Positions 22,932 through 34,146 are shown, counted from the first letter of the stretch. The stretch is DNA of 64,000 nucleotides from Salmonella enterica subsp. arizonae (GCF_008692845.1 NZ_VXJW01000006.1:285337-349336), one strand, 5' to 3'. Translations and numbers: made by a program. Notes: generated from the letters alone by a model not told the origin.

Positions 22932-22958
22932 GGCGCATTTGTTACCGCCAAATGCGCC
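22932..22958 (+). other. Intercistronic stem-loop between damX and dam
   Basis: Nine-bp perfect stem GGCGCATTT/AAATGCGCC around a 9-nt loop, without a T-run. It lies in a 180-bp gap inside the operon, where it could affect mRNA processing or dam expression. Confidence 0.6.
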
Positions 22959-23042
22959 GTAAAGCAACGCGGCACAGCCTAAAGCGCAGGATGCTGTCGG
23001 AGCTTTCTCCACAGCCGGAGAAGGTGTAATTAGTTAGTCAGC

Positions 23043-23879
23043 ATGAAAAAAAATCGCGCTTTTTTGAAGTGGGCAGGGGGAAAATACCCTCTGCTTGATG
23101 ATATAAAACGACATTTGCCAAAAGGCGATTGCCTGGTCGAACCCTTCGTGGGTGCTGGATCGGTGTTTCTTAACACCGACTTTTCTCGTTATATCCTCGC
23201 CGATATCAACAGCGACCTTATTAGCCTCTATAACATCGTGAAGTCACGTACCGACGAGTATGTACAGGCTTCGCGCGAACTGTTTATGCCTGAAACCAAC
23301 CAGGCTGAGGTCTATTACCAGCTCCGCGAGGAGTTCAATACCTGCCAGGACCCCTTTCGCCGAGCGGTGCTGTTTTTATATCTGAATCGCTACGGTTATA
23401 ACGGGCTCTGCCGCTATAACTTACGCGGGGAATTTAATGTACCGTTCGGTCGTTATAAAAAACCTTACTTCCCGGAAGCGGAGTTGTACCACTTTGCAGA
23501 AAAAGCGCAGAATGCGTTCTTTTACTGTGAGTCATATGCAGACAGCATGGCGCGCGCGGACAAGTCGTCGGTGGTCTATTGCGATCCGCCTTACGCGCCG
23601 TTGTCCGCCACGGCTAACTTCACAGCGTATCACACCAATAGTTTTAGCCTGACGCAACAAGCGCATCTGGCGGAAATCGCTGAGAATCTGGTCAGTAACC
23701 GGATTCCGGTGCTCATTTCCAACCATGATACGGTACTCACGCGCGAGTGGTATCAACTCGCAAAATTGCATGTCGTCAAAGTTCGACGCAGTATAAGCAG
23801 CAACGGTGGCACACGTAAAAAGGTGGACGAACTGCTGGCTCTGTACCAACCAGGAGTCGTTTCGCCCGCAAAAAGATAA
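23043..23879 (+). CDS. dam: DNA adenine methylase (GATC)
   Basis: Methylates adenine N6 in GATC; directs mismatch repair, replication timing and gene switching, and is required for full virulence in Salmonella. 278 residues. AdoMet motif at the N-terminus [12 protein letters not shown] plus [11 protein letters not shown], catalytic motif DPPY (about 181-184), target-recognition region with [12 protein letters not shown]. Start ATG at 23043. Next gene rpe begins 17 bp downstream. Confidence 0.98.
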   Translation: MKKNRAFLKWAGGKYPLLDDIKRHLPKGDCLVEPFVGAGSVFLNTDFSRYILADINSDLISLYNIVKSRTDEYVQASRELFMPETNQAEVYYQLREEFNTCQDPFRRAVLFLYLNRYGYNGLCRYNLRGEFNVPFGRYKKPYFPEAELYHFAEKAQNAFFYCESYADSMARADKSSVVYCDPPYAPLSATANFTAYHTNSFSLTQQAHLAEIAENLVSNRIPVLISNHDTVLTREWYQLAKLHVVKVRRSISSNGGTRKKVDELLALYQPGVVSPAKR

Positions 23880-23896
23880 TTCTCAAGGAGAAGCGG

Positions 23897-24574
23897 ATGA
23901 AACAGTATTTGATTGCCCCCTCAATTCTGTCGGCTGATTTTGCTCGCCTGGGCGAAGACACCGCAAAAGCGCTGGCTGCCGGCGCTGATGTCGTACACTT
24001 TGACGTCATGGATAACCACTATGTGCCGAACCTGACTATTGGCCCGATGGTGCTGAAATCCCTGCGTCAATACGGTATTACCGCGCCTATTGATGTTCAT
24101 CTGATGGTCAAGCCTGTCGACCGTATTGTGCCCGACTTTGCCGCCGCTGGCGCGAGCATCATTACCTTTCACCCGGAAGCCTCCGAGCATGTTGATCGCA
24201 CGCTACAACTGATCAAAGAGCACGGCTGTAAAGCGGGTCTGGTATTCAACCCGGCAACGCCGCTCAGCTATCTCGATTACGTCATGGACAAACTTGATGT
24301 GATCCTGCTGATGTCCGTTAATCCAGGCTTCGGCGGTCAGTCTTTTATTCCTCAGACGCTGGATAAGCTGCGCGAAGTCCGTCGCCGTATTGATGAGTCC
24401 GGTTACGATATTCGTCTGGAAGTGGATGGCGGCGTGAAGGTGAATAATATCGGCGAGATCGCCGCAGCAGGCGCGGACATGTTTGTCGCGGGGTCGGCAA
24501 TATTTGATAAGCCCGACTATAAACAAGTGATTGATGAAATGCGCAGTGAACTGGCAAAGGTAAGTCATGGATAA
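23897..24574 (+). CDS. rpe: Ribulose-phosphate 3-epimerase
   Basis: Interconverts ribulose-5-phosphate and xylulose-5-phosphate in the pentose phosphate pathway. 225 residues, TIM barrel. Metal/catalytic residues visible in [16 protein letters not shown] (His, Asp), IDVHLMVKP (His) and LEVDGGVK (Asp), and phosphate-binding GGQSF and GSAIF. AAGGAG lies upstream of the ATG. Its 3' end overlaps gph by 8 bp. Confidence 0.98.
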   Translation: MKQYLIAPSILSADFARLGEDTAKALAAGADVVHFDVMDNHYVPNLTIGPMVLKSLRQYGITAPIDVHLMVKPVDRIVPDFAAAGASIITFHPEASEHVDRTLQLIKEHGCKAGLVFNPATPLSYLDYVMDKLDVILLMSVNPGFGGQSFIPQTLDKLREVRRRIDESGYDIRLEVDGGVKVNNIGEIAAAGADMFVAGSAIFDKPDYKQVIDEMRSELAKVSHG

Positions 24575-25325
24575 GTTGCAGAATATTCGGGGCGTCGCCT
24601 TGGATCTTGACGGTACGCTGGTGGATAGCGCGCCGGGTTTAGCCGCAGCGGTCGACATGGCGCTGTATGCGCTGGAACTGCCGGTTGCTGGTGAAGAACG
24701 CGTAATTACCTGGATTGGTAACGGCGCCGATGTATTGATGGAGCGCGCGCTTGCCTGGGCGCGTCAGGAACGTGCCGCGTTGCGTAAAACAATGGGCAAA
24801 CCACCTGTTGATGATGATATCCCTGCGGAAGAGCAGGTACGTATTTTGCGTAAGTTGTTTGACCGGTACTATGGTGTTGTGGCGGAGGAGGGGACGTTCC
24901 TGTTTCCGCACGTAGCCGACACGCTGGGCGCGCTGCACGCTAACGGATTGCCGTTAGGTCTGGTGACCAATAAACCGACGCCATTTGTAGCACCGCTGCT
25001 TGAAGCGTTGGACATTGCCAAATACTTTAGCGTGGTCATCGGTGGTGACGACGTACAAAACAAAAAGCCACATCCGGATCCGTTGCTGCTGGTAGCTAGC
25101 CGAATGGGTATTGCGCCAGAGCAGATGCTTTTTGTCGGCGATTCCCGTAATGATATTCAGGCTGCAAAAGCGGCTGGCTGCCCTTCGGTTGGCCTGACAT
25201 ACGGCTACAATTATGGCGAAGCGATCTCCCTTAGCGAGCCGGACGTCATTTATGACAGTTTTAACGATATTCTGCCCGCACTTGGGCTTCCGCATAGCGA
25301 TAACCAGGAAATAAAAAATGACTAA
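24567..25325 (+). CDS. gph: Phosphoglycolate phosphatase
   Basis: HAD hydrolase that removes 2-phosphoglycolate, a product of DNA 3'-end repair. 252 residues. Motif [13 protein letters not shown] (about 13-24), [10 protein letters not shown] (motif II Thr), KPHPDPLLL (Lys), and [16 protein letters not shown] (motif IV). It overlaps rpe by 8 bp and trpS by 8 bp, so the three are translationally linked. Confidence 0.98.
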   Translation: MDKLQNIRGVALDLDGTLVDSAPGLAAAVDMALYALELPVAGEERVITWIGNGADVLMERALAWARQERAALRKTMGKPPVDDDIPAEEQVRILRKLFDRYYGVVAEEGTFLFPHVADTLGALHANGLPLGLVTNKPTPFVAPLLEALDIAKYFSVVIGGDDVQNKKPHPDPLLLVASRMGIAPEQMLFVGDSRNDIQAAKAAGCPSVGLTYGYNYGEAISLSEPDVIYDSFNDILPALGLPHSDNQEIKND

Positions 25326-26322
25326 GCCCATCGTTTTTAGTGGCGCACAGCCCTCAGGTGAATTGACCATTGGCAACTATATGGGTGCATTGCGTCAGTG
25401 GGTAAACATGCAGGATGATTATCATTGCATCTACTGCATCGTAGACCAACATGCCATTACCGTGCGTCAGGACGCGCAGCAGTTACGTAAAGCGACGCTG
25501 GATACGTTGGCGCTGTATCTGGCATGTGGTATTGATCCTGAAAAGAGCACTATTTTCGTTCAGTCCCATGTGCCGGAACATGCGCAGCTTGGTTGGGCTC
25601 TGAACTGCTATACCTATTTCGGCGAGCTGAGTCGCATGACGCAGTTTAAAGATAAATCTGCGCGTTATGCGGAAAACATTAACGCCGGTCTGTTTGATTA
25701 CCCAGTGCTGATGGCCGCGGATATCCTGCTGTATCAAACCAATCTGGTGCCAGTAGGTGAAGATCAGAAGCAACATCTGGAATTGAGCCGCGATATCGCC
25801 CAGCGTTTTAACGCGCTGTATGGCGATATTTTCAAAGTACCGGAACCGTTTATTCCGAAATCCGGCGCGCGCGTGATGTCGCTTCTGGAACCGACGAAGA
25901 AAATGTCCAAATCAGACGACAACCGCAATAACGTGATCGGCCTGCTGGAAGATCCGAAATCGGTAGTGAAGAAAATCAAACGTGCGGTCACTGACTCCGA
26001 CGAGCCGCCGGTAGTGCGTTATGATGTGAAAGAAAAAGCGGGTGTCTCTAACCTGCTGGATATTCTTTCCGCCGTAACCGGTCAGAGCGTTCCTGAACTG
26101 GAAAAACAGTTTGAAGGTAAAATGTATGGTCATTTGAAAGGCGAAGTGGCGGAAGCCGTTTCCGGAATGCTGTCTGAGCTGCAGGAACGTTATCACCGTT
26201 TCCGCAACGACGAAGCGTTCTTGCAGAAGGTGATGAAAGACGGGGCGGAAAAAGCCAGCGAGCGCGCGGCCGAAACACTGAAAGCGGTTTACGAAGCTAT
26301 TGGCTTTGTGGCGAAACCGTAA
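25318..26322 (+). CDS. trpS: Tryptophanyl-tRNA synthetase
   Basis: Class I aminoacyl-tRNA synthetase. 334 residues, same as E. coli. HIGH-like motif in [16 protein letters not shown] (TIGN), KMSKS loop KKMSKSDDN (about 195), Trp-binding AADILLYQ. Last gene of the superoperon, with a strong terminator about 50 bp downstream. Confidence 0.99.
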   Translation: MTKPIVFSGAQPSGELTIGNYMGALRQWVNMQDDYHCIYCIVDQHAITVRQDAQQLRKATLDTLALYLACGIDPEKSTIFVQSHVPEHAQLGWALNCYTYFGELSRMTQFKDKSARYAENINAGLFDYPVLMAADILLYQTNLVPVGEDQKQHLELSRDIAQRFNALYGDIFKVPEPFIPKSGARVMSLLEPTKKMSKSDDNRNNVIGLLEDPKSVVKKIKRAVTDSDEPPVVRYDVKEKAGVSNLLDILSAVTGQSVPELEKQFEGKMYGHLKGEVAEAVSGMLSELQERYHRFRNDEAFLQKVMKDGAEKASERAAETLKAVYEAIGFVAKP

Positions 26323-26367
26323 CGGTTATTGCCCTGCCCGATGGCGTTGCGCTTATCTGACCTTTAG

Positions 26368-26394
26368 AAAAAACCGGGAAATTCCCGGTTTTTT
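26368..26394. terminator. Terminator after trpS
   Basis: Stem ACCGGGA/TCCCGGT with 3-nt loop, flanked by A-rich and T6 tracts, so it can act in both directions between convergent trpS and cysG. A degraded REP half (about 26330-26357) lies just before it. Confidence 0.85.
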
Positions 26395-26483
26395 GTATGT
26401 ACGCATAAAATGTAACGTAGGAATAATTCATTATTTAATGGCGAGAATAAATGGATGCCCTGAATAACGGGGCATCAAGGAAA

Positions 26484-27857
26484 TTAATGACTTGAGAACC
26501 AGTTTAATTTATCGCGTAGCCCGACCACGCGGCCAACGATAATAAGCGCCGGGCTGGCAACTTGTTTCGCCAGTTCGCCTAACTGCGCCAGTTCGCCATT
26601 GACTACCCGCTGTTTGATGGAGGTGCCATTTTCAACCAGCGCGACTGGCATATCGGCCTGCATACCGAAAGCAATCAGTTTTTCCTGGATAGTTGCCGCC
26701 TGATTGAGCCCCATATAGAACACCAGCGTCTGTTTTTCTGCCGCCAGGTTTTCCCAGTCCAGCTCACCGCCGGTTTTCAGGTGACCTGTGACCAGCCGCA
26801 CGCTTTGTGCATAGTCGCGGTGGGTGAGGGGAATGCCGGAATAAGCCGAACAGCCGGAAGCGGCGGTAATACCGGGAACCACCGAGAACGGGATACCTGC
26901 ATGGCATAGCGTCTCCAGCTCTTCGCCGCCACGGCCAAAGATAAACGGATCGCCGCCTTTCAGGCGTACTACGCGTTTACCTTTTTGCGCTTCACGCAGC
27001 AGGATCTGGTTGATTTCCTCCTGCGGGACGCAGTGGTAGCCCGCGCGTTTACCCACAAATACCCGATCGGCGTCGCGGCGTACCAGGTTCATAATGTCGT
27101 CGGAGACAAGGCGATCGTAAACCACGATATCCGCCTGTTGAATTTGTTGTAACCCTTTCAGCGTGAGCAGCCCGGCATCACCCGGCCCGGCGCCGACCAG
27201 CACCACTTCGCCACGGTGATCCAGCGGTTCGCTAAACAGTTGCTCGGTCGTCGCGTTAACCGCTTTTTCATCGGCATTCGCCAGCGACTGCGCCAGCCGG
27301 TCGTTGACGAAAAATTTTTCCCAGAAGCGACGGCGTTCGCCCATGGTGGTGAACTGTTTTTTCACCCGGGCGCGGAGTTGCCCGGCATATTGCGCCACCT
27401 GGCCCAGATGTTGCGGTAATATCGATTCGAGTTTTTCACGTAGCAGACGGGCCAGAACCGGTGAGGTCCCACCGGAGGAGACCGCCATCATCAGCGGCGA
27501 GCGGTCGATAATCGAGGGCATGATAAAGCTGGCGGCTTTCGGCGCATCCACCACGTTACAGAAAATACGTCGTGACTCCGCCGCCTCGCTAACGTGCTGG
27601 TTCACCGCATCGTCATCGGTGGCAGCGATAGCCAACCAGCACGGGTCGAGTAACGCTTCGTCAAACGGCCCCTCAACCAGCGTTAACATACCTTCATCTG
27701 CCCATACGGTGAACTGTGGAATAAAGGTTAGCGCGTTAACCGTTAAACGCGCACCTGCTTCCAGCAGTAACCGCGCTTTGCGTTCTGCGACATCGCCGCC
27801 GCCGACGATCAGACAGTCGCGGTCGCGTAATTGACAAAATATAGGCAAATGGTCCAC
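26484..27857 (-). CDS. cysG: Siroheme synthase CysG
   Basis: Makes siroheme for nitrite and sulfite reductases from uroporphyrinogen III. 457 residues. N-terminal dehydrogenase/ferrochelatase half (about 1-200) with NAD motif [14 protein letters not shown] and the [11 protein letters not shown] region holding the phosphoserine (Ser128) reported for the Salmonella enzyme. C-terminal SUMT methylase (about 216-457) with [15 protein letters not shown] and [13 protein letters not shown]. The start is GTG at 27857, preceded by AAGGGG. Co-directional with nirC, 11 bp away. Confidence 0.97.
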   Translation of the reverse strand: MDHLPIFCQLRDRDCLIVGGGDVAERKARLLLEAGARLTVNALTFIPQFTVWADEGMLTLVEGPFDEALLDPCWLAIAATDDDAVNQHVSEAAESRRIFCNVVDAPKAASFIMPSIIDRSPLMMAVSSGGTSPVLARLLREKLESILPQHLGQVAQYAGQLRARVKKQFTTMGERRRFWEKFFVNDRLAQSLANADEKAVNATTEQLFSEPLDHRGEVVLVGAGPGDAGLLTLKGLQQIQQADIVVYDRLVSDDIMNLVRRDADRVFVGKRAGYHCVPQEEINQILLREAQKGKRVVRLKGGDPFIFGRGGEELETLCHAGIPFSVVPGITAASGCSAYSGIPLTHRDYAQSVRLVTGHLKTGGELDWENLAAEKQTLVFYMGLNQAATIQEKLIAFGMQADMPVALVENGTSIKQRVVNGELAQLGELAKQVASPALIIVGRVVGLRDKLNWFSSH

Positions 27858-27868
27858 GACATTACCCC

Positions 27869-28678
27869 TTAATGGTTGGCTGTAACCTTAATGTGGTTGA
27901 TTTTTTGCGGAACAGGGCGCTCCGATTTTGGCGTAGCATACCAATAACCCAATCCCATGAACACGACGCCGGACAAAGTATTGCCGAGAGTGACCCATAA
28001 CAGATTGTGTCCGATTCCGGACAGGGTATAGGCATCGCTGTGATAACCAAACCAGGAGAGGGCGAACAGCGTCATATTGGCGATGGAGTGCTCGTAGCCG
28101 GAAGCGATAAACGCCAGCAGACACCACCAGATAGCAAGAAATTTCGCCGTGCCTTCCGTGCGGATCGCCATCCAGATTGCCAGACAAACCAGCCAGTTAC
28201 ACAGTGCGCCTTTGAAGAACAGTACCGTCGCAGGCGCGGTGGTTTTCGCCAGCGCCACTGAGTGGACGATACTGGTATCGACAGGTAACAAACTGCCGCC
28301 GCCCCAGCTGTAAAGCAGCGCGACAAAGACGGAACCGACCAGGTTGCCGAGCCAGGTTTGCGGTAGGATAGCCCACATTTGACCGTGGCTGATAGTGCCT
28401 GCTTTGACGCCCAGCGTCAGGAACATGGTGTGGCCGGTAAACAGTTCGGAACCGGCAATAATCACTAGCGTTAAGGCGATACCGAAGGTGGCGCCCATCA
28501 CCAACGGACGTACAGAAGGATCGAGTAAATTACCGAGGGTGAAGATGAGAATAATACCGAGGCCGACATAAGCCCCGGCCATTGCGGAACTGACCCAGAA
28601 GCCGAGCGGATTATTCGCCGACAGGCGTGCGATGCGCGCAGCGTTAGCTGCACACTTGTTGATAGTGTCTGTAAACAT
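27869..28678 (-). CDS. nirC: Nitrite transporter NirC (FNT family)
   Basis: Nitrite channel of the formate/nitrite family, inner membrane. 269 residues with about six membrane helices; FNT features include [19 protein letters not shown] near the N-terminus, LFTGHTMFL and the [11 protein letters not shown] segment around the central pore. It feeds nitrite to NirBD. A terminator-like hairpin and a palindrome lie between nirD and this gene. Confidence 0.97.
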   Translation of the reverse strand: MFTDTINKCAANAARIARLSANNPLGFWVSSAMAGAYVGLGIILIFTLGNLLDPSVRPLVMGATFGIALTLVIIAGSELFTGHTMFLTLGVKAGTISHGQMWAILPQTWLGNLVGSVFVALLYSWGGGSLLPVDTSIVHSVALAKTTAPATVLFFKGALCNWLVCLAIWMAIRTEGTAKFLAIWWCLLAFIASGYEHSIANMTLFALSWFGYHSDAYTLSGIGHNLLWVTLGNTLSGVVFMGLGYWYATPKSERPVPQKINHIKVTANH

Positions 28679-28738
28679 TTGATTATCCTTTTCTCACTTC
28701 ATCCTTTGCACTGCCTCTTTGTTGGCTGCCCTCGCTCA

Positions 28739-28770
28739 CCCCAGTCACATAGTGAACTATGCTCCTGGGG
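28739..28770. repeat. Palindromic element in the nirD-nirC gap
   Basis: Nested inverted repeat: outer arms CCCCAG (28739-28744) and CTGGGG (28765-28770), inner arms CATAGT (28748-28753) and ACTATG (28756-28761), with 3-nt mismatches between. It differs from the REP units elsewhere. It resembles, from memory, a dispersed enterobacterial intergenic sequence family whose name I cannot give with confidence. Confidence 0.6.
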
Positions 28771-28834
28771 ATTTGCTCAGTTGCCGCCGCGATGCAGTAC
28801 AAATGATTTTGTGATAACAATTAAAATGAAAAAA

Positions 28835-28864
28835 ATACAAAAAAGGGGAGGCGTTGCGCCTCCC
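28835..28864 (-). terminator. Terminator-like hairpin downstream of nirD
   Basis: Read leftward: 8-bp stem GGGAGGCG/CGCCTCCC, loop CAA, then C and T6, starting about 9 bases after the nirD stop. It sits inside the nir operon and would attenuate nirC-cysG relative to nirBD. Confidence 0.75.
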
Positions 28865-28872
28865 AAAATTAA

Positions 28873-29199
28873 TTAACCGCGCAACTGAACCACGCCGTCT
28901 TTTACTCGCGCTTCGTAATGCTTCACGGAGAACTGCTCATCTTCCATGCACAGTCCGTCGCTTAAACGAAAGCGCTGTTTTTTCAGCGGGCTGGCGACCC
29001 ACAGTTCGCCCTGGTGTTCCGCAATCAGCCCACGAGACAGCACGCTGGCCTCAAAGAACGGGTCGATGTTGCTGATCGCAAACACCTGATCGCTATGGTA
29101 AGGCCGGAAAATCGCTACCTGTTCGTCGCCTAATAGCGCGCAGACGCCGGTTTCCGGCAGGATGTCATCGATGTTGCAGATGTTTTGCCACTGGCTCAT
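28873..29199 (-). CDS. nirD: NADH-nitrite reductase small subunit NirD
   Basis: Small subunit of cytoplasmic siroheme nitrite reductase. 108 residues with a Rieske-like fold; I see no CxH...CxxH cluster ligands, as expected for NirD. N-terminus MSQWQNICNIDDILPETGVCALL. Its ATG overlaps the nirB stop (4 bp), indicating coupled synthesis of the two subunits. Confidence 0.97.
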   Translation of the reverse strand: MSQWQNICNIDDILPETGVCALLGDEQVAIFRPYHSDQVFAISNIDPFFEASVLSRGLIAEHQGELWVASPLKKQRFRLSDGLCMEDEQFSVKHYEARVKDGVVQLRG

Positions 29200-31739
29200 G
29201 CGTTTTCCTCCACCAAAGTCACCGGGATACGTTCATACGGCGTGGCCGGACGATGCTGCTCACGCTCTGGGACGACCTGGACATTTGGGTCGCGCTTGTC
29301 GCTGTTGATGAAGTGTTTGAAACGAACCTGCGCCGCTGGCGTGTTGACGGTCTCCGTCCATTCGCAGATCACCGCTGCGCGCAGGCGCGCCATCTCTTCT
29401 TCCAGATGTTCGTTAAGGCCCAGCTTATCGTCGATAATGACTGATTTCAGGTAGTCGATGCCGCCTTCCAGATTATCCAGCCACGGCGCGGTACGGGTCA
29501 ATTTATCGGCAGTACGAATGTAGAACATCATGAAACGGTCGAGATACTTGATCAGCGTTTCGCGATCAAGATCGGCTGCGAGCAGATCCGCGTGACGTGG
29601 TTTCATACCGCCGTTACCGCAGACGTACAGGTTCCAGCCTTTTTCGGTAGCGATGATACCGACATCTTTACCCTGGGCTTCCGCACATTCACGGGTACAG
29701 CCGGAGACGCCGAACTTCATTTTGTGCGGGGTGCGGATGCCTTTGTAGCGGTTTTCCAGCTCCACGCCGAAACCGACGCTGTCGCCCACGCCGTAGCGGC
29801 ACCAGGTGCTGCCGACGCAGGTTTTCGCCATCCGCAGCGCTTTGGCATACGCATGACCGGTTTCGAAACCGGCTTCAATCAACTGACGCCAAATTTCCGG
29901 CAGATCGTCTTTTTGCGCGCCAAACAGACCGATACGCTGAGAGCCGGTAATTTTGGTATAGAGGTTAAACTCGCGGGCGATACGACCCACGGCCACCAGA
30001 CCTTCAGGCGTGATTTCACCGCCCGCCGAGCGCGGGATCACCGAGTAGGTACCGTCTTTTTGAATATTTGCCAGGAAGTTATCGTTGGTATCCTGTAACG
30101 GAGTGTGCTGCGGCTTGAGGATGTATTCGTTCCAGCACGACGCCAGCAGCGAACCGACGGTCGGCTTACACACTTCGCAGCCGTAGCCTTTACCGTGTTT
30201 CGCCAGCAGTTCTTCAAAGGTTTTGATGCCTTCCACGCGGATTAAGTGGAACAGTTCCTGACGAGAATAAGCAAAGTGCTCGCACAGGTTGTTGTTGACT
30301 TCAATACCCTGTTTCGCCAGTTCGGCGTTCAGTACCTGCGTCACCAGCGGGATGCAGCCGCCGCAGCCGGTTCCGGCTTTGGTTTCCGCTTTCAGCGCCG
30401 CCACGGTATGGCAGCCTTTATTGATAGCGGCGATCAGATCGCCTTTAGTCACATCGAAGCAGGAGCAGATCTGCGCGCTGTCCGGCAGTTTATCCACGCC
30501 GATAGAGGGTTTGCCGCTGCCCGCGTGAGACGGCAGAATCAGCGAATCCGGGTTTTCCGGCAGTTCGATAGCGTTCAGCACCAGTTGCAGCAGATTGCCG
30601 TAATCGCGGGTGTCGCCGACCAGCACAGCGCCGAGCAGAGTTTTGTTATCCTGACTTACGATTAAACGTTTATAAACTTCTTTACTTTCATCGAGATAAA
30701 CATAGCTGCGCGCACCCGGCGTGCGGCCATGCGCGTCGCCGATACCGCCAACGTCCACGCCCAGTAGTTTCAGTTTGGCGCTGAGATCCGCCCCTTCAAA
30801 GGCGTTTTCTCTGCTGAGGATATGGTCAACGGCGACCTGCGCCATTTTATAGCCCGGCGCGACCAGACCGTAAACGCGGTTGTTCCAACTGGCGCACTCG
30901 CCGATAGCGTAGATATCCGGGTCGGAAGTCTGGCAGGTGTCGTTAATCACGATACCGCCGCGCTGCGCGACGGCCAGACCGCACTGGGTAGCCAGCTTGT
31001 CGCGGGGGCGAATACCGGTAGAGAAGACGATGAAATCGACTTCCAACTCGCTACCATCGGCAAAACGCATGGTTTTACGCGCTTCGGTGCCTTCCTGAAC
31101 GATCTCTTTGGTGTTTTTGCTGGTATGTACGCGCACGCCCATGCTTTCGATCTTGCGACGTAACTGCTCGCCGCCCATCTGATCCAACTGCTCCGCCATC
31201 AGCATCGGCGCGAATTCAATGACGTGAGTTTCCACGCCGAGATTTTTCAGCGCGCCTGCGGCTTCCAGGCCTAACAGGCCGCCGCCGACCACCGCGCCGC
31301 GTTTGCTACGACGTGCGCAGGATTCAATAGCGTTGAGGTCTTCAATGGTACGATAAACGAAGCAGTCCTGGGTTTCGGAGCCTTTAATCGGCGGAATCCA
31401 CGGATACGAACCGGTCGCCATGATCAGCTTGTCATAATAAACGGTACGACCCGCGCTGGAGTGAATGACTTTCTCCTGGCGATTAATGGTAATCGCGCGT
31501 TCGCCAACCAGCACCTTCACGCCGTGCTTCTCGTAAAAACCTTCACGCACCAGAGAAAGCTCTTCCGCGGTGTGGTGAGAGAAGTAGGATGACAGGTGGA
31601 CACGATCATAGGCTTTACGGGGTTCTTCACAGAACACGGTAATGTCGAACAGGCTAGCGTCGGATTTATCAAGGAGATCCTCAATAAAGCGGTGGCCGAC
31701 CATACCATTACCGATAATAGCGAGTCTGACTTTGCTCAT
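29196..31739 (-). CDS. nirB: NADH-nitrite reductase large subunit NirB
   Basis: Reduces nitrite to ammonium with NADH in the cytoplasm under anaerobiosis. 847 residues. FAD-binding (IGNGMVGHRFIEDLL, about 8-22) and NAD-binding (GAVVGGGLLGLEAAGAL, about 148) Rossmann domains; two BFD-type Fe-S modules (ICSCFDV...GTGCGGC and GYGCEVCKP); siroheme/4Fe-4S domain with TCVGSTWC and SGCTRECAEAQ. Start ATG at 31739. First gene of nirBDC-cysG. Confidence 0.98.
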   Translation of the reverse strand: MSKVRLAIIGNGMVGHRFIEDLLDKSDASLFDITVFCEEPRKAYDRVHLSSYFSHHTAEELSLVREGFYEKHGVKVLVGERAITINRQEKVIHSSAGRTVYYDKLIMATGSYPWIPPIKGSETQDCFVYRTIEDLNAIESCARRSKRGAVVGGGLLGLEAAGALKNLGVETHVIEFAPMLMAEQLDQMGGEQLRRKIESMGVRVHTSKNTKEIVQEGTEARKTMRFADGSELEVDFIVFSTGIRPRDKLATQCGLAVAQRGGIVINDTCQTSDPDIYAIGECASWNNRVYGLVAPGYKMAQVAVDHILSRENAFEGADLSAKLKLLGVDVGGIGDAHGRTPGARSYVYLDESKEVYKRLIVSQDNKTLLGAVLVGDTRDYGNLLQLVLNAIELPENPDSLILPSHAGSGKPSIGVDKLPDSAQICSCFDVTKGDLIAAINKGCHTVAALKAETKAGTGCGGCIPLVTQVLNAELAKQGIEVNNNLCEHFAYSRQELFHLIRVEGIKTFEELLAKHGKGYGCEVCKPTVGSLLASCWNEYILKPQHTPLQDTNDNFLANIQKDGTYSVIPRSAGGEITPEGLVAVGRIAREFNLYTKITGSQRIGLFGAQKDDLPEIWRQLIEAGFETGHAYAKALRMAKTCVGSTWCRYGVGDSVGFGVELENRYKGIRTPHKMKFGVSGCTRECAEAQGKDVGIIATEKGWNLYVCGNGGMKPRHADLLAADLDRETLIKYLDRFMMFYIRTADKLTRTAPWLDNLEGGIDYLKSVIIDDKLGLNEHLEEEMARLRAAVICEWTETVNTPAAQVRFKHFINSDKRDPNVQVVPEREQHRPATPYERIPVTLVEENA

Positions 31740-31797
31740 TTTTGCCTCGATTTCTTTTCTATTACCGCCTACCTTAACGATTCAGCAACCCCGCTTA

Positions 31798-31811
31798 TTG
31801 ATGTAAATCAA
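31798..31811. promoter_or_regulatory. FNR site of the nirB promoter
   Basis: TTGATGTAAATCAA is a perfect TTGAT-N4-ATCAA FNR box. Its centre is about 65 bp upstream of the nirB ATG, suiting anaerobic class II activation around -41.5 of a leftward promoter. Confidence 0.9.
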
Positions 31812-31824
31812 ATTCACCTTTATA

Positions 31825-31840
31825 TACCTCTTAATAGGTA
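31825..31840. promoter_or_regulatory. NarL/NarP 7-2-7 site of the nirB promoter
   Basis: TACCTCT-TA-ATAGGTA is an inverted heptamer pair in the 7-2-7 arrangement used by NarL and NarP, about 28 bp upstream of the FNR site, as in E. coli nirB. Confidence 0.85.
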
Positions 31841-31970
31841 TATGGCTGATTTGTCAGGATTTTTATAAGTGGCGGAATTGTCAGGCTTTTCAGTTTCGTA
31901 CAAATAAGATACAAGGTGAGGGGATTTTAGATGACCAGCCCTACCCAGTCAGGAGGAGGGAAAAAATAGC

Positions 31971-32002
31971 GTGCCGGATAAGGCGAAGCCGCCATCCGGC
32001 AC
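31971..32002. repeat. REP element downstream of tsgA
   Basis: Strong palindrome with arms GTGCCGGAT and ATCCGGCAC, 6 bp beyond the tsgA stop. The remainder of the 269-bp nirB-tsgA gap, beyond the nir promoter sites, shows nothing else. Confidence 0.85.
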
Positions 32003-32008
32003 TCATTA

Positions 32009-33190
32009 TCAATGCGCAGCCGATGCGCTATGTTGGCGATGACGTGACACAAAGCCGAGCGCAAAGCACATTACAAATACCACCGCATACAGACCATTCG
32101 CGGTGAGTAACGCCGCCTGCGGGCCGCTATACGCCACAATTGGGCCGGTGACGACGAATGTCAGCATCGTTCCGATGGTGCCGCAGGTCAGAATAAAGTT
32201 GACCAACTTAGGCGAGGCCACTTTCGTTTGCTGCGATCCCAGCGTAATGATGGAGGTATAAATGGCGCTGGAGAAGAAGCCCAGCGTCAGAATGAACCAC
32301 GGCATATGCGCCTGCGTACCGGTAATAAACAGATACATCAGCACCGTCGCCATACCTGCCAGCACGGTCAGAATGCGTTGCAGATCGAAAAAGCGCAGGA
32401 TAAAGCTGAATGCCCACATGCCAAACATATAGGACATCCAGAAATCGCTCACTAGCGCCCCGGCGTCATTGAGGCTCATGCCTAAGCCTTTGGCGTATTC
32501 CGGCACCCAAGAGATAAAGCCTAATTGACCGAGGATATAGCACAGCGCGGCGACGGCGAGAAACAGCACACCAATGCCCCATTTTTCTTTGGCGGCAGGT
32601 GCCTGAGAGTGCTGCGCATGTTTACCCAGCGCCGGAAATTCACAGCCGAAGGTCAGGATGAAAATCGCCAGATATACCAGGCCGATGCAGGCGTAAACCC
32701 AGTACCACTCAATACTGCGCGCCAGCAGGAAGGCGGCGACCATAGGAAAAACCATCCCCGCCATGCTGAAGAAGGAGTCGGTAAACAGCAGTCGGGAACC
32801 GCGCTGACGTCCTTCATACAGTTGCGTAATCAGGAAGGTACCAATCGACATGGTGATCCCACTAACCAGCCCCAGCACAAACATTGCCGCTGAGAACAAC
32901 GCCAGGCTATGGCTGAGCATCAACCCGGCAACCGCCAATATCATCAGGATGAAACCAAAGCGTAGCTGTGTTTTCAGCGGGACGATTTCCATCAGCCAGG
33001 CATTGAGGAAGATAGAGATCAAAATCCCGGCGTTCAGGAAAGTAAATGTGTTACTCATGTTGGAAACGGGCAGATGAAAATAGTCTGCGATATTTCCCAT
33101 CACCATCCCGGTGACAATCACCAGCGCCCCGGTCAGGGCGTAGGAAAGAAAGCTAATCCATGTGAGCTTGATGCGGTTGCTGTTAGTCAT
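32009..33190 (-). CDS. tsgA: TsgA, MFS-type transporter
   Basis: 393-residue inner-membrane major facilitator protein with about twelve hydrophobic segments; the central cytoplasmic loop is [17 protein letters not shown] (about 188-204). The family relates to sugar/fucose permeases, and the substrate is unknown; the name comes from tellurite/selenite-sensitive growth in Salmonella. It is divergent from ppiA with a CRP site in between. Confidence 0.93.
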   Translation of the reverse strand: MTNSNRIKLTWISFLSYALTGALVIVTGMVMGNIADYFHLPVSNMSNTFTFLNAGILISIFLNAWLMEIVPLKTQLRFGFILMILAVAGLMLSHSLALFSAAMFVLGLVSGITMSIGTFLITQLYEGRQRGSRLLFTDSFFSMAGMVFPMVAAFLLARSIEWYWVYACIGLVYLAIFILTFGCEFPALGKHAQHSQAPAAKEKWGIGVLFLAVAALCYILGQLGFISWVPEYAKGLGMSLNDAGALVSDFWMSYMFGMWAFSFILRFFDLQRILTVLAGMATVLMYLFITGTQAHMPWFILTLGFFSSAIYTSIITLGSQQTKVASPKLVNFILTCGTIGTMLTFVVTGPIVAYSGPQAALLTANGLYAVVFVMCFALGFVSRHRQHSASAAH

Positions 33191-33307
33191 GTCTGGCCTT
33201 GAAGAGAAATGAAGCGCGTGGAGGGCGCGTTAAGCGGGCAGATTTTAGGCGCTTTAGTGACGTATTTAAATAATTATTAGCAATCTTAGTGTTGGTTACA
33301 TTTTTAA

Positions 33308-33323
33308 TGTGATGTTGATCACG
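33308..33323. promoter_or_regulatory. CRP site in the tsgA-ppiA intergenic region
   Basis: TGTGATGTTGATCACG matches TGTGA-N6-TCACA at 9 of 10 arm positions, 143 bp upstream of the ppiA ATG. CRP control of ppiA is described in E. coli. Confidence 0.75.
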
Positions 33324-33456
33324 CTATATGGCGAGAATGAAGTATTGCGTCGTAACGTTACATTTGTTTCATATACGTAAAATTAGGTAAAGGGCTGGCC
33401 TGACTCTGGAAGGCTCTTTAGAATCAGTCCACTTGCTTTATTTCTGCTCTCGTTAA

Positions 33457-34038
<582 letters not shown>

Positions 34039-34049
34039 AACATGCCTGC

Positions 34050-34074
34050 GCGGGCGCGAGCCGCCCGCATTTTC
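34050..34074 (+). terminator. Terminator after ppiA
   Basis: GC-rich stem GCGGGCG/CGCCCGC-type arms with a 5-nt loop, then ATTTT, 11 bases after the ppiA stop. Confidence 0.6.
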
Positions 34075-34146
34075 TCCCTGTCTCTGCGTAACCTGAAATT
34101 GCTGCTTATACTTGTGGGCAAGCACAGACATATTCAGGGAGGCCAG

